Source: Oscillospiraceae bacterium
Lineage (GTDB): Bacteria > Bacillota > Clostridia > Oscillospirales > Ruminococcaceae
Direction of reading: 5' to 3'
Assembly (NCBI GenBank): GCA_900768125.1
Contig: CAAGBS010000040.1
Span: 1-38,655 of the forward strand
Length of the DNA: 38,655 bases
Made by a program: the position numbers and the translations under genes. Shown here in pieces: positions 23,760-32,228 of the stretch (its first letter is position 1; every line of letters begins with the position of its first letter). The notes beneath the pieces are model-generated. The model made no database searches. It was not told where the DNA came from and saw nothing but the letters and a program-made list of their open reading frames with translations.

Positions 23760-25004
23760 CTAGCCGCGTATCTGACCGTTGCCGTTTATGAGATATTTGT
23801 AGGTCGTGAGAGCTTCCAGACCCATGGGACCGCGTGCGTGCAGCTTCTGGGTGGAAATGCCTATCTCAGCGCCGAGACCGAACTCAAAGCCATCGGTGAA
23901 CCGCGTGCTTGCATTAACGTAAACCGCCGCAGCGTCAACGCGCTGCTGGAAGATCTCCGCGCTGCGCAGACTGCCGGTGACTATGCATTCGCTGTGCTTT
24001 GTACCGAAGCGGTTGATGTGCGCTATCGCCTCGCTGATATCCTTAACTACCTTAGAGGAAAGGCGGTAATCAAGGAACTCGGTCGCGTAGTCGGAGTCGT
24101 CGGCTATCTTTTCGGTCTTGATGAGCCTTGCGGTCTCCTCGTCGCCGCGGATAGCCACCCTGCCCTGCCAGCGCTCGTCCAGCTTTCTGAAAAACTCGGG
24201 CGCGATCTTCTCGTGGACGAGTATGTTCTCGATGGCGTTGCACACTGACGGACGCTGTGTCTTCGCGTTGTTGACTATATTGACCGCCATGTCAAGGTCG
24301 GCGCTTTCGTCAACGTATACATGGCAGTTGCCCTCGCCGGTCTGAATGACCGGAATCGTAGCGTTCTCGATGACCGCATGGATAAGTCCGCCGCCGCCCC
24401 TCGGGATAAGCAGGTCGATGTACTTGTTCAGCTTCATCATCTTGTTGCAGACCTCGCGGGAGGTGTCTTCCACCAGCTGGACTGCATTCTCGTCCGCGCC
24501 GCAGTTCACGAGAGCCTGTCTCATCAGTCCTACAAGCGCCTTGTTGGAGTTTATTGCGTCGCTGCCGCCGCGGAGTATTACTGCATTGCCAGCCTTGAAG
24601 CACAGCGCCGCAGCGTCCACGGTGACGTTCGGGCGGGACTCGAAGATTATCCCGATAGTCCCCATGGGGACGCGCTTCTTGATGACGTGAAGTCCGTTCG
24701 GCAGGTCGCTTCCGCCTATGACCGCGCCTATCGGGTCGGGGAGTGCGACAACCTTGTCAACGCCGTCCGCAATGCCCTCTATCCGCGCCTGCGTGAGGGT
24801 CAGACGGTCTATCATCGCCTCGGACATTCCGTTTGCGCGCGCCGCTTCGATATCAAGCTGGTTGGCGCCGATAAGTTCGGTCGCATGCGAACGGAGCTGA
24901 GCCGAAATTTCGCGCAGCACCCTGTCCTTTTCCAGCGTACCCATGACGGAAACGGACGCTTCCGCCGCCCTGGCGTTAACGCCAAGCTGTTCGATATATT
25001 CCAT
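23760..25004 (-). CDS. proA: Glutamate-5-semialdehyde dehydrogenase (gamma-glutamyl phosphate reductase)
   Basis: ProA uses NADPH to reduce gamma-glutamyl phosphate to glutamate semialdehyde, the second step of proline synthesis, in the cytosol. The 414 residues show the aldehyde-dehydrogenase-like fold with FESRPNVTVDAAALCFKAGNA near 121-141, the PRGGGGLIHAV loop near 201, and the catalytic-type Cys255 in RPSVCNAIEN. Length is typical. It follows proB by 12 bases in one operon. Confidence 0.96.
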   Translation of the reverse strand: MEYIEQLGVNARAAEASVSVMGTLEKDRVLREISAQLRSHATELIGANQLDIEAARANGMSEAMIDRLTLTQARIEGIADGVDKVVALPDPIGAVIGGSDLPNGLHVIKKRVPMGTIGIIFESRPNVTVDAAALCFKAGNAVILRGGSDAINSNKALVGLMRQALVNCGADENAVQLVEDTSREVCNKMMKLNKYIDLLIPRGGGGLIHAVIENATIPVIQTGEGNCHVYVDESADLDMAVNIVNNAKTQRPSVCNAIENILVHEKIAPEFFRKLDERWQGRVAIRGDEETARLIKTEKIADDSDYATEFLDYRLSSKVVKDISEAIAHINRFGTKHSECIVTGSLRSAEIFQQRVDAAAVYVNASTRFTDGFEFGLGAEIGISTQKLHARGPMGLEALTTYKYLINGNGQIRG

Positions 25005-25016
25005 AGCGTACCTCTC

Positions 25017-25805
25017 TCAGTTGTTTTCAGCCTTGAAGTATGTACAAACCGGCTCGCCCTCGAAAAGTTCGTAGAGCAGGTCGGGGTCCTGGTTGCCGAT
25101 TATCACCGTGTCTATGCCCGCCTCGGTCGCTATCTGCGCCGCCTCTATCTTCGTGAGCATTCCGCCGGTGCCGAGCGCGCTTCCTGCGCCCTGTGCCGCC
25201 GCGATTATCTCCGGGGTTATCTTTTCGACCACCGGGATAAGTTTGGAGCCGGGCTTCTTCGGGTCGCCGTCGTACAGTCCGTCAACGTCGGTCAGCATTA
25301 CAAGCAGGTCGGCTTCGCACAGTGAAGCGACTATTGCCGAGAGCGTATCGTTCTCGTCAAAGTCCAGCTGCTTTATTGAAATAGCGTCGTTCGCGTTGAT
25401 TATCGGAATGACCCCCATCTCAAAGAGCCGGTTGAACGTATTGATAACGTTGGTCTTGCGCTCCTTGTTGGAGATGACGTCCCTTGTCAGCAGAAGCTGA
25501 GCCACCTTGTGGTTGTACTTTCCGAACGTCTCGCTGTAGAAAGTCATCAGCTCGGACTGACCTATCGCGGCGCACGCCTGCTTTCCCGGCATGTCGGCAG
25601 GCTTGCACGGCAGTCCCGCCTGAGCCGCGCCAACGCCCTGCGCGCCCGAGGTCACGAATATTACTTCCCTGCCGGAGTTCTTTATGTCGGACATTACCTC
25701 GATGAGGTGCTGACATTTTCTGATATTCAGGTGTCCGGTGGGATAGGCAAGCGTGGAGCTGCCTACTTTTATAACTATCCTTTTCTTGTTTTCAAGATTC
25801 TTCAT
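25017..25805 (-). CDS. proB: Glutamate 5-kinase, short form without PUA domain
   Basis: ProB phosphorylates glutamate with ATP, the committed step of proline synthesis, and its product is passed to ProA. The amino-acid kinase fold is complete: VIKVGSSTL near the start, VTSGAQGVG, the NANDAIS loop, MLTDVDGLYDGDP, and GTGGMLTKIEAA. At 262 residues with the ATG at 25805 it lacks the C-terminal PUA domain found in longer homologues, which is common in Clostridia. The start is chosen for the AGAGG six bases upstream; ATGs further up have weaker sites. Its own promoter lies at 25877. Confidence 0.94.
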   Translation of the reverse strand: MKNLENKKRIVIKVGSSTLAYPTGHLNIRKCQHLIEVMSDIKNSGREVIFVTSGAQGVGAAQAGLPCKPADMPGKQACAAIGQSELMTFYSETFGKYNHKVAQLLLTRDVISNKERKTNVINTFNRLFEMGVIPIINANDAISIKQLDFDENDTLSAIVASLCEADLLVMLTDVDGLYDGDPKKPGSKLIPVVEKITPEIIAAAQGAGSALGTGGMLTKIEAAQIATEAGIDTVIIGNQDPDLLYELFEGEPVCTYFKAENN

Positions 25806-25876
25806 GAGGTCCTCTTTCCGGTTCATGATGTTTCCAGGCGCATTCCGGCGCGCCTGCACATAAACGTACATTTTAT

Positions 25877-25905
25877 ATTATAACAAAACTCGGTGTAAAT
25901 TGCAA
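25877..25905 (-). promoter_or_regulatory. sigma-A promoter of proBA
   Basis: TTGCAA (25905-25900) and TATAAT (25882-25877) are 17 bp apart on the minus strand. The short leader has a 7-bp hairpin (arms 25835-25841 and 25850-25856). Confidence 0.75.
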
Positions 25906-25988
25906 CATATATCTGTAAAAAAAATAAGAACCGGATAAAATTTTATGACAACTTGTCTGAAAATTATGCGAATTACCTAAAAAACCTA

Positions 25989-26017
25989 TTGATTTTTTAT
26001 TTAGATTGTGGTAGAAT
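25989..26017 (+). promoter_or_regulatory. sigma-A promoter of the gene at 26072
   Basis: TTGATT (25989-25994) and TAGAAT (26012-26017) are 17 bp apart. Confidence 0.7.
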
Positions 26018-26071
26018 TAAAAATATACATGCGGGGATTTCCGCAAAGAACTACTGATTCAAGGAGCAACA

Positions 26072-26590
26072 ATGGATAATTTTGCAGAACAGCTTGTCGA
26101 AAAACGCCGCACCGGAGCCGACCTCGCGAAGAAAATACTGATCTCAGCGGCGGCGCTTCTCGTGGCTTCATTCCTTATGTATATCGCAATGATGGGATTC
26201 TTCGTGATGGTCATTCTTGCAGTGCTGGTGCTTGCCGGAGGCGTGTGGCTTCTCGGCAGCTTCAATGTGGAATATGAGTATATCCTCACCAACAACGACC
26301 TCGACATTGATAAGATAATCGGCAAGAGAAAGCGCAAGCGCATGATCTCCCTCGATCTTTCCACCGCTGAGGCATTCGCGCCCTATCCCCCGGAAACCGA
26401 CGTTGCCGCCGACGCTACAGTCCACGCGTACACCGGTTCCGAGACCGACGCGTACTACCTTGTGGTGAACCACAGCGGCTACGGCAGGGTGAAGCTGATA
26501 TTCAACCCCAACGAAAAGATGAGGACGGCTATCACACAGGAGCTTCCCGCGCTTCTCCGCAACAGGATAGCGCACAATTTAAACAAATAA
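26072..26590 (+). CDS. Two-helix membrane protein (DUF6106-like)
   Basis: This is a 172-residue protein: a short charged N-terminus (MDNFAEQLVEKRR), two adjacent hydrophobic segments (about 20-60), then a cytoplasmic-type domain. The motif FNVEYEYILTNNDLDIDKIIGKRKRKRM marks the family often annotated DUF6106 (from memory, not checked). Function is not known. A clear promoter precedes it. Its downstream neighbour, about 50 bases on, is an AcpS-like gene, so the two may share a transcript. Confidence 0.8.
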   Translation: MDNFAEQLVEKRRTGADLAKKILISAAALLVASFLMYIAMMGFFVMVILAVLVLAGGVWLLGSFNVEYEYILTNNDLDIDKIIGKRKRKRMISLDLSTAEAFAPYPPETDVAADATVHAYTGSETDAYYLVVNHSGYGRVKLIFNPNEKMRTAITQELPALLRNRIAHNLNK

Positions 26591-26639
26591 GATGGAAGGC
26601 AGATGTGGGTCGTAAAACTGCACATCATATTCAGTAATA

Positions 26640-27020
26640 ATGTCAAACAATATTTTTATCCGTGTGGGCACGAATGTAGTTGAAATAAAGCGGATACGCC
26701 GTGCGGCACGCAACCCTAAATTCCTTTCGAAATTCTTTTCCGCTGACGAAATACGATTTCTCGTGTCGCACAAGCTCTCTACCGAGCTCATCGCCGAGAA
26801 CTACTGCGCGAAAATCGCTTTCGCAAAAGCCATCGGGACCGGGTTCCGCATAGTGCGCCCGAACGATATTACCGTTCTTCGCGACCGTATCGGCTCGCCG
26901 TTCATCATCACCACCGGCAGGGCGAAAATGCTGGAGGAGCGCGAGCATTATGAGTTCAACCTTTCAGTCGCGCACTGCAAGGACTACGCGACCGCGACAG
27001 TGATAGTCAACAGGATATAA
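26640..27020 (+). CDS. AcpS-like protein lacking both metal ligands
   Basis: The 126-residue protein aligns along its length with holo-acyl-carrier-protein synthase: VGTNVVEIKRI against the usual GxDIxEIxRI, FFSADEIRF, then CAKIAFAKAIGTG, DITVLRD, GSPFI and LSVAHCKDYATATVIV. The two Mg2+-binding acids of AcpS are replaced: Asp of the first motif is Asn12 and Glu of the KEAF motif is Ile59. Standard 4'-phosphopantetheine transfer is therefore unlikely. The start has no ribosome site; a hairpin just upstream (26602-26626) may control it. A terminator follows directly. It is probably a moonlighting relative or a decaying duplicate. Confidence 0.75.
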   Translation: MSNNIFIRVGTNVVEIKRIRRAARNPKFLSKFFSADEIRFLVSHKLSTELIAENYCAKIAFAKAIGTGFRIVRPNDITVLRDRIGSPFIITTGRAKMLEEREHYEFNLSVAHCKDYATATVIVNRI

Positions 27021-27024
27021 TAAC

Positions 27025-27060
27025 TGCGCCGCACGGCTTGGGAACTGGCGGCGCATTTTT
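27025..27060 (+). terminator. Terminator after the AcpS-like gene
   Basis: TGCGCCGC (27025-27032) pairs with GCGGCGCA (27048-27055) with a 15-base loop, followed by TTTTT. Confidence 0.85.
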
Positions 27061-27083
27061 ATGCAATACAGGGGGAATGTTCA

Positions 27084-29657
27084 TTGAAGCGCCTGGTTAT
27101 CGGAATGACCGCACATGTAGACTCGGGAAAAACAACGCTGTCGGAAGCTATGCTGTACACCGCCGGAGAGCTCCGCAGGCTCGGCAGGGTCGATCACGGG
27201 GACGCATTCCTGGACACCGACCCCATCGAGCGCAGCCGGGGCATCACGATTTTTTCAAAGCAGGCGGTCTTGCGCTTCGGCGGCGATGAATACACCCTGC
27301 TCGACACGCCCGGGCATGTCGATTTCTCCGCTGAGACCGAACGCGCCCTCCGGGTGCTGGATTACGCAGTGCTCGTCATAAGCGGGACCGACGGCGTGCA
27401 GAGCCACACCGAGACTATCTGGAGACTGCTGCGCAGATACAACGTGCCGGCTTTCATCTTCGTGAACAAGATGGATATTTCCTACCTCGGGAAAGACTCG
27501 CTCATCAGCGAACTGAAACGCAAGCTGTCCCCGGGCTGCGCGGAATTCTCCCCCGACCGTCCCCGTGAGGAACTTGCAGAGGAACTCGCCGAATGCTCCG
27601 AGGAACTGATGAACGCGTTCCTTGACGGCGGCGAAATTTCCGATGAGCTTATTTCCGCGGCAATATCCCGGCGTGATGTCTTCCCCGTGGTCTTCGGCTC
27701 GGCGCTGAAGCTGAAAGGCGTTGAGGAACTGCTGGAAACGCTGGGGAAATACACCCGCCAGCCGGAGCAGTCACCGGATTTCGGAGCGGTCATCTGCAAA
27801 ATAACCACCGACGACCAGGGCGCGCGCCTTACACACATGAAGATAACAGGCGGCTCGCTTAAAGTGAAGACCCCGCTTGAATGCGGCGGGAAGCAGGAAA
27901 AAGTCAACCAGATACGCATTTATTCCGGTCTGAAATTCACCGCCATTGACGAAGCTCCCGCCGGTACGCTGTGCGCAGTCACGGGGCTGACCGCCGGAAG
28001 AGCCGGAGAGGGTCTCGGGACAGAGCGCGACAGTGCCGCGCCTCTTCTGGAGCCGGTCCTTACCTACCGCATGACGCTTCCCGAAAAGACGGATATCCCC
28101 TCAGCGCTCGCGAAACTTCACGCGCTGTCTGACGAAGACCCTATGCTGCGGATAGTCTGGAACGAGCAGCTCAAAGAGATACACGTCCAGCTGATGGGCG
28201 AGATTCAGCTTGAGGTGCTGCGCACGGTCATCATGGAGCGCTTCGGGCTGGAGGTCGGATTCGACCGGGGAAGCATTGCCTATAAAGAAACTATAGAGGC
28301 TCCGGTAGAGGGCGTGGGGCACTACGAGCCGCTGCGCCACTACGCGGAAGTCCACCTGCTGCTTGAACCCGCAGAGCGCGGCACCGGGCTGCATTTCGCC
28401 GCCGACTGCCGCAAGGACGATCTTGACATCAACTGGCAGCGGCTGATACTCACCCATCTGGAGGAAAAAACTCATATCGGAGTGCTGACCGGGTCGCCCA
28501 TCACCGATATGCGGATAACTGTAGTCGCGGGCAAGGCGCACATCAAGCACACCGAGGGCGGCGATTTCCGTCAGGCTACCTACAGAGCCGTCCGGCAGGG
28601 GCTGCGCTCCGCGAAGTCGGTTCTTCTGGAGCCGTGGTACGAGTTCCGGCTGACCGTCCCGCAGGAGTGCACCGGGCGGGCGATGACCGACCTCCAGCGA
28701 ATGGACGGAGAAGTCTCCCAGCCCGAAACAGACGGCTCTGAGACTGTATTCACGGGCAGCGCGCCGGTATCGGAACTGCGCGGATATCAGAGCGAGGTAA
28801 TCAGCTACACGCGCGGAAAAGGACGGCTCAGCTGCGTGCCAAAAGGCTATTTCCCATGCCACAACGCCGAGGAAGTCATTGCGCAGACAGGCTACGACCC
28901 GGACGCGGACGTTGAAAACTCTGCGGACAGCGTTTTCTGCTCCCACGGCGCTGGAGTACTCGTCCCGTGGAACGAAGCCCCCGCCCGCATGCACGTTGAC
29001 AGCGGACTGAGATTCGGGGAAAACGAGCGCGAAGAACCCGAGGAAGTCGTAACCCCGCAGATGGTGAACACCTACAAACAGCGTGTCGCGGCTGACAAGG
29101 AACTGATGGAGATTTTCGAGCGCACCTACGGAAAAATAAAGCGCAGCGAACGCTCTGCAATGCGCACCGAAAAGCACGTCCCGCAGCCGAAGACGCCAAA
29201 GCTCCCCGCACAGCCAAAAGGTCCGGAATACCTGCTGGTGGACGGCTACAACATAATTTTCGGCTGGGAGGAACTGAACAGGCTTGCAAAGGATAATCTG
29301 GAATTAGCCCGAGCACGGCTGATAAATATAATGTGTAATTATCAGGGCTTCCGGCGGTGCAACCTGATACTGGTATTCGACGCCTACCGGGTTAAGGGAA
29401 AGCACCGCGAGATAGAGACCGAGATGGGCATAACTGTAGTCTACACCAAGGAAGCAGAGACAGCAGACATGTACATTGAGAAGACCGCCCATGAACTCGG
29501 CAGGAATTACCGCGTGCGCGTTGCGACATCCGATAACGTTGAGCAGATAATCATACTCGGAAACGGCGCAACAAGGGTCTCCGCGACCGAATTTCTCGCG
29601 GAAGTCACCGAGGTGGAGAACGCCATCAGGAAAATCATCGAAGAAAAATACAACTAG
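27084..29657 (+). CDS. EF-G/TetM-like GTPase fused to Rae1/YacP-type NYN domain
   Basis: This is an 857-residue cytoplasmic protein. Residues about 1-650 form a translational GTPase of the EF-G/TetM group: G1 AHVDSGKTT (10-18), RGIT (52-55), DTPGH (74-78), NKMD (128-131), then domains II-V. A linker rich in Pro and Lys (about 680-715) leads to an NYN nuclease domain (716-857) that closely follows YacP/Rae1: LLVDGYN (Asp720), VFDAY (Asp766), TKEAETAD and ATSDN (Asp817). In Bacillus, Rae1 cuts mRNA in the ribosomal A site. The fusion suggests a GTPase that docks at the ribosome and brings the nuclease with it. The start is TTG with GGGGGAA upstream. TrmO follows after eight bases. Confidence 0.9.
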   Translation: MKRLVIGMTAHVDSGKTTLSEAMLYTAGELRRLGRVDHGDAFLDTDPIERSRGITIFSKQAVLRFGGDEYTLLDTPGHVDFSAETERALRVLDYAVLVISGTDGVQSHTETIWRLLRRYNVPAFIFVNKMDISYLGKDSLISELKRKLSPGCAEFSPDRPREELAEELAECSEELMNAFLDGGEISDELISAAISRRDVFPVVFGSALKLKGVEELLETLGKYTRQPEQSPDFGAVICKITTDDQGARLTHMKITGGSLKVKTPLECGGKQEKVNQIRIYSGLKFTAIDEAPAGTLCAVTGLTAGRAGEGLGTERDSAAPLLEPVLTYRMTLPEKTDIPSALAKLHALSDEDPMLRIVWNEQLKEIHVQLMGEIQLEVLRTVIMERFGLEVGFDRGSIAYKETIEAPVEGVGHYEPLRHYAEVHLLLEPAERGTGLHFAADCRKDDLDINWQRLILTHLEEKTHIGVLTGSPITDMRITVVAGKAHIKHTEGGDFRQATYRAVRQGLRSAKSVLLEPWYEFRLTVPQECTGRAMTDLQRMDGEVSQPETDGSETVFTGSAPVSELRGYQSEVISYTRGKGRLSCVPKGYFPCHNAEEVIAQTGYDPDADVENSADSVFCSHGAGVLVPWNEAPARMHVDSGLRFGENEREEPEEVVTPQMVNTYKQRVAADKELMEIFERTYGKIKRSERSAMRTEKHVPQPKTPKLPAQPKGPEYLLVDGYNIIFGWEELNRLAKDNLELARARLINIMCNYQGFRRCNLILVFDAYRVKGKHREIETEMGITVVYTKEAETADMYIEKTAHELGRNYRVRVATSDNVEQIIILGNGATRVSATEFLAEVTEVENAIRKIIEEKYN

Positions 29658-29665
29658 GAGGGGCC

Positions 29666-30340
29666 ATGCTGACGCTGAAAGAAATTGCGCATATACGCTC
29701 GGATTTTCCGGAAAAATTCGGGATACCGCGCCAGAGCGGACTTGTCGGAGAACTGAGGGCGACTATAGTTTTCGAGCCGAAATACCGCGTGCCGGAAGCG
29801 CTGCGTGGGCTGGAACTTTATTCCCACATCTGGCTTGTGTGGGAATTTTCGAAAGCAGTCCGCGATGGGTGGAGCCCCACGGTCAGACCGCCGCGGCTGG
29901 GGGGCAATACACGCATGGGCGTGTTTGCGACCCGCTCGCCGTTCCGTCCGAATCCGCTGGGACTAAGCTGCGTGAAAATCGAAAAAATCACGCCGGATTC
30001 CCCTGAGGGGCCCGTGATAGAGGTCTCCGGCGCCGACCTGATGGACGGCACTCCCATCTACGACATCAAGCCGTATCTTCCGTATGTGGACTGCCGCCCG
30101 GAGGCTTCCAACGGCTTCGCGCTTGCGCAGCAGGAGGGAGTATTGAAAGTCGCGATTCCCGAGGGACTACAGGCGCTCGTCCCGGCTGAGAAACGCGCGG
30201 CGCTGGCGTCAGTCCTCGCGCAGGACCCGCGTCCGCAGTATATTTCCGACCCGCAGAGAGAGTACACGATGAGCTTTGCGGGAATGGAGGTGAGCTTCAC
30301 CGTTGACGGCGAAAAACTTACGGTCACTAATATAAGGTAA
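29666..30340 (+). CDS. trmO: TrmO, tRNA N6-threonylcarbamoyladenosine methyltransferase
   Basis: TrmO is a SAM-dependent enzyme of a beta-barrel (TsaA/VirR) fold that methylates t6A37 in some tRNAs, helping decoding. In the 224 residues the hallmarks are seen: GIPRQSGL near residue 20, LEGLERYSHIWLVW-like GLELYSHIWLVWEF, TRSPFRPNPLGLS near 90, and GTPIYDIKPYLPY near 129. The extra C-terminal 75 residues are usual in bacterial members. It follows the ribosome-linked fusion gene by eight bases with GGAGGGG upstream, so the two are one transcript, both acting on translation. Confidence 0.93.
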   Translation: MLTLKEIAHIRSDFPEKFGIPRQSGLVGELRATIVFEPKYRVPEALRGLELYSHIWLVWEFSKAVRDGWSPTVRPPRLGGNTRMGVFATRSPFRPNPLGLSCVKIEKITPDSPEGPVIEVSGADLMDGTPIYDIKPYLPYVDCRPEASNGFALAQQEGVLKVAIPEGLQALVPAEKRAALASVLAQDPRPQYISDPQREYTMSFAGMEVSFTVDGEKLTVTNIR

Positions 30341-30378
30341 AAAATCGGAGCGTTCCTCGTGGAATGCTCCGATGATTT
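30339..30378. terminator. Convergent terminator between trmO and ABC exporter
   Basis: Arms at 30344-30356 and 30361-30373 pair across 13 positions, with one wobble, around a 4-base loop. The T run is strong on the minus strand (top AAAAAA at 30339-30344) and weak on the plus strand. Confidence 0.8.
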
Positions 30379-32228
30379 TATGTTGCGATACCCGCGAACT
30401 GGCTCTGGTAAAGCTTGTAGTACTCGCCCTTCTGCGCCAGAAGTTCGTCATGGTCGCCCGCTTCGACTACCTTTCCGCCGCTGATTACTACTATCTTGTC
30501 AGCGTCGCGGATAGTTGACAGTCTGTGCGCGATGATAAGGCTCGTCCTGCCCTTCATGAGCGCGACCATAGCTTCCTGAATGTGCATTTCAGTACGCGTA
30601 TCTATGCTTGACGTTGCCTCGTCCAGAATCAGTATCTTCGGGTCGGCGAGGACTGCGCGGGCTATCGAAATAAGCTGACGCTGTCCCTGCGAGAGATTGC
30701 TGCCGCCCTCGGTAAGCTGAGTGCTGTAGCCGTCCGCAAGCTTCGAGGCGAAGTCGTCTACCCTTGCTATCTTCGCAGCCTCGACTACTTCCTCGTCCGT
30801 TGCGTCTATCCTGCCGTAGCGGATATTCTGCGCTATCGTGTCTGAGAAAATCACCGTATCCTGCAGAACTATTCCGATACTTCCGCGGAGCTTTTCCACC
30901 GGGATATTCCGGATATCCTGACCGTCAAGCGTGATAACGCCGCCGTCTATGTCGTAGAATCTGGTCAGCAGGTTGACTACAGTGGTCTTTCCGCTGCCGG
31001 TCGCGCCTACTATAGCTATCTTCTGTCCCGACTTCACCCACAGGTCGAAGTGTTTGAGCACCTGCTCGCCCTTTACATAGGAGAAATCTATATCCTTAAA
31101 GTTGATATCGCCCTTTACGTTCTCTATTTCGAACGGTTCACTGCCACCCGCGTTCTCCGGCTCGCTGTCCATCACCTCGAACACACGCTCTGCGCCCGCA
31201 AGCGCAGACTGTATCTGTGCATACTGGTTCGCAATCTCGTTTATCGGGCGGGTGAACTGCTTCGAATATGTTATGAACGCCTGGATAGTACCTATCGAGA
31301 TGTAGAACATATCTGATTCCGGTCGGGAAGCAAGAAGCGCTCCTACGACCGCAATGAGCAGAAATCCGAAATTGCCGATGGTGTTCATGCACGGACCCAT
31401 CACGCCGCCGAGGATCTGCGCCTTGATTCCGACCGATTTCAGTTCATCGCTGGTGCGGTCAAAATCCTCGCATATCTTTCCCTCGTGGGTGAACGCCTTT
31501 ACAGTCTTGCAGCCGCTGACTGCCTCCTCTATCTGACCGTTCAGCTGACCTAACTTAGCCTGCTGCAGCGGGAAGAATTTCCGCATGAACTTCGAGAGGA
31601 ACTTAGTAACTACCAGCGTCAGCACGATAGTCACCATGCTTACAAGCGTCATCAGCCAGGAGTGAATAAGCATCATGACGAAGCAGCCGACCAGCATTAT
31701 TACGCCGGAAATCAGCGAACCAAGCGACTGCGACACTGAGTTCGAAACGTTCTCAACGTCGTTCGTCATACGGCTTAGGATATCTCCGTGCTTGTGGGTG
31801 TCCATGTACTTTATGGGAAGCCTGGATATTTTCGCGAAAAGGTCCTTTCGCATGACCTTCACCGTGAACTGCGACAGCATAGCCGCAAAAAGGTTCTGGA
31901 AATATGTGAAGATCGCGGAACTGAAATAGACCAGTGCCAGAACCACCAGCCATTTCACGAGCGCGCCTGCGTCAAGCTGCGCGATGGAATCTATCGCGTT
32001 AGCCTGGATAGTCGGCGCTATGACGTTCAGCAGAGTTGCGACCAGCATTACCGCCAGCATTGCGATTATCAGCCTGCGGTTCTTTCCGATGTACACCAGA
32101 ATGCGGCTGAGGGTCGCCTTGAGATTCCTCGGCTTTTCTCCGGGCATCATTCCGGGAGGTCCGCCGCGCCTGCCGCCCGGGCCGGGTCCGCCGGGTCTCA
32201 TGCTTACAACGGGAGCTTCTTTAGCCAA
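30378..32228 (-). CDS. ABC exporter half, catalytic nucleotide-binding partner
   Basis: A 616-residue type IV ABC exporter half: a cytoplasmic Gly/Pro/Arg-rich N-terminus (about 1-30), six membrane helices (about 45-320), and an ATPase domain with GATGSGKTT, LSQGQRQL, LILDEATSSID and LIIAHRLS. The catalytic Glu and the H-loop His are both present. It pairs with the upstream gene product, whose Walker B and H-loop are altered. The start is TTG at 32228 overlapping the partner's stop; an ATG nine codons later has no ribosome site. The pair is likely a multidrug or peptide exporter under MarR control. Confidence 0.9.
   Translation of the reverse strand: MAKEAPVVSMRPGGPGPGGRRGGPPGMMPGEKPRNLKATLSRILVYIGKNRRLIIAMLAVMLVATLLNVIAPTIQANAIDSIAQLDAGALVKWLVVLALVYFSSAIFTYFQNLFAAMLSQFTVKVMRKDLFAKISRLPIKYMDTHKHGDILSRMTNDVENVSNSVSQSLGSLISGVIMLVGCFVMMLIHSWLMTLVSMVTIVLTLVVTKFLSKFMRKFFPLQQAKLGQLNGQIEEAVSGCKTVKAFTHEGKICEDFDRTSDELKSVGIKAQILGGVMGPCMNTIGNFGFLLIAVVGALLASRPESDMFYISIGTIQAFITYSKQFTRPINEIANQYAQIQSALAGAERVFEVMDSEPENAGGSEPFEIENVKGDINFKDIDFSYVKGEQVLKHFDLWVKSGQKIAIVGATGSGKTTVVNLLTRFYDIDGGVITLDGQDIRNIPVEKLRGSIGIVLQDTVIFSDTIAQNIRYGRIDATDEEVVEAAKIARVDDFASKLADGYSTQLTEGGSNLSQGQRQLISIARAVLADPKILILDEATSSIDTRTEMHIQEAMVALMKGRTSLIIAHRLSTIRDADKIVVISGGKVVEAGDHDELLAQKGEYYKLYQSQFAGIAT

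Noticed and set aside
25017..25805. Truncated proB pseudogene
   Set aside because: It lacks a PUA domain, but the kinase fold is complete and short ProB proteins are common in this group.
28101..29177. Minus-strand open frame opposite the GTPase-NYN gene
   Set aside because: The sense frame has all GTPase and NYN motifs; the antisense one has none and no start signals.
27084..29657. Simple tetracycline resistance gene
   Set aside because: The GTPase part resembles TetM/EF-G, but the extra nuclease domain, chromosomal setting and pairing with trmO do not support a resistance call.
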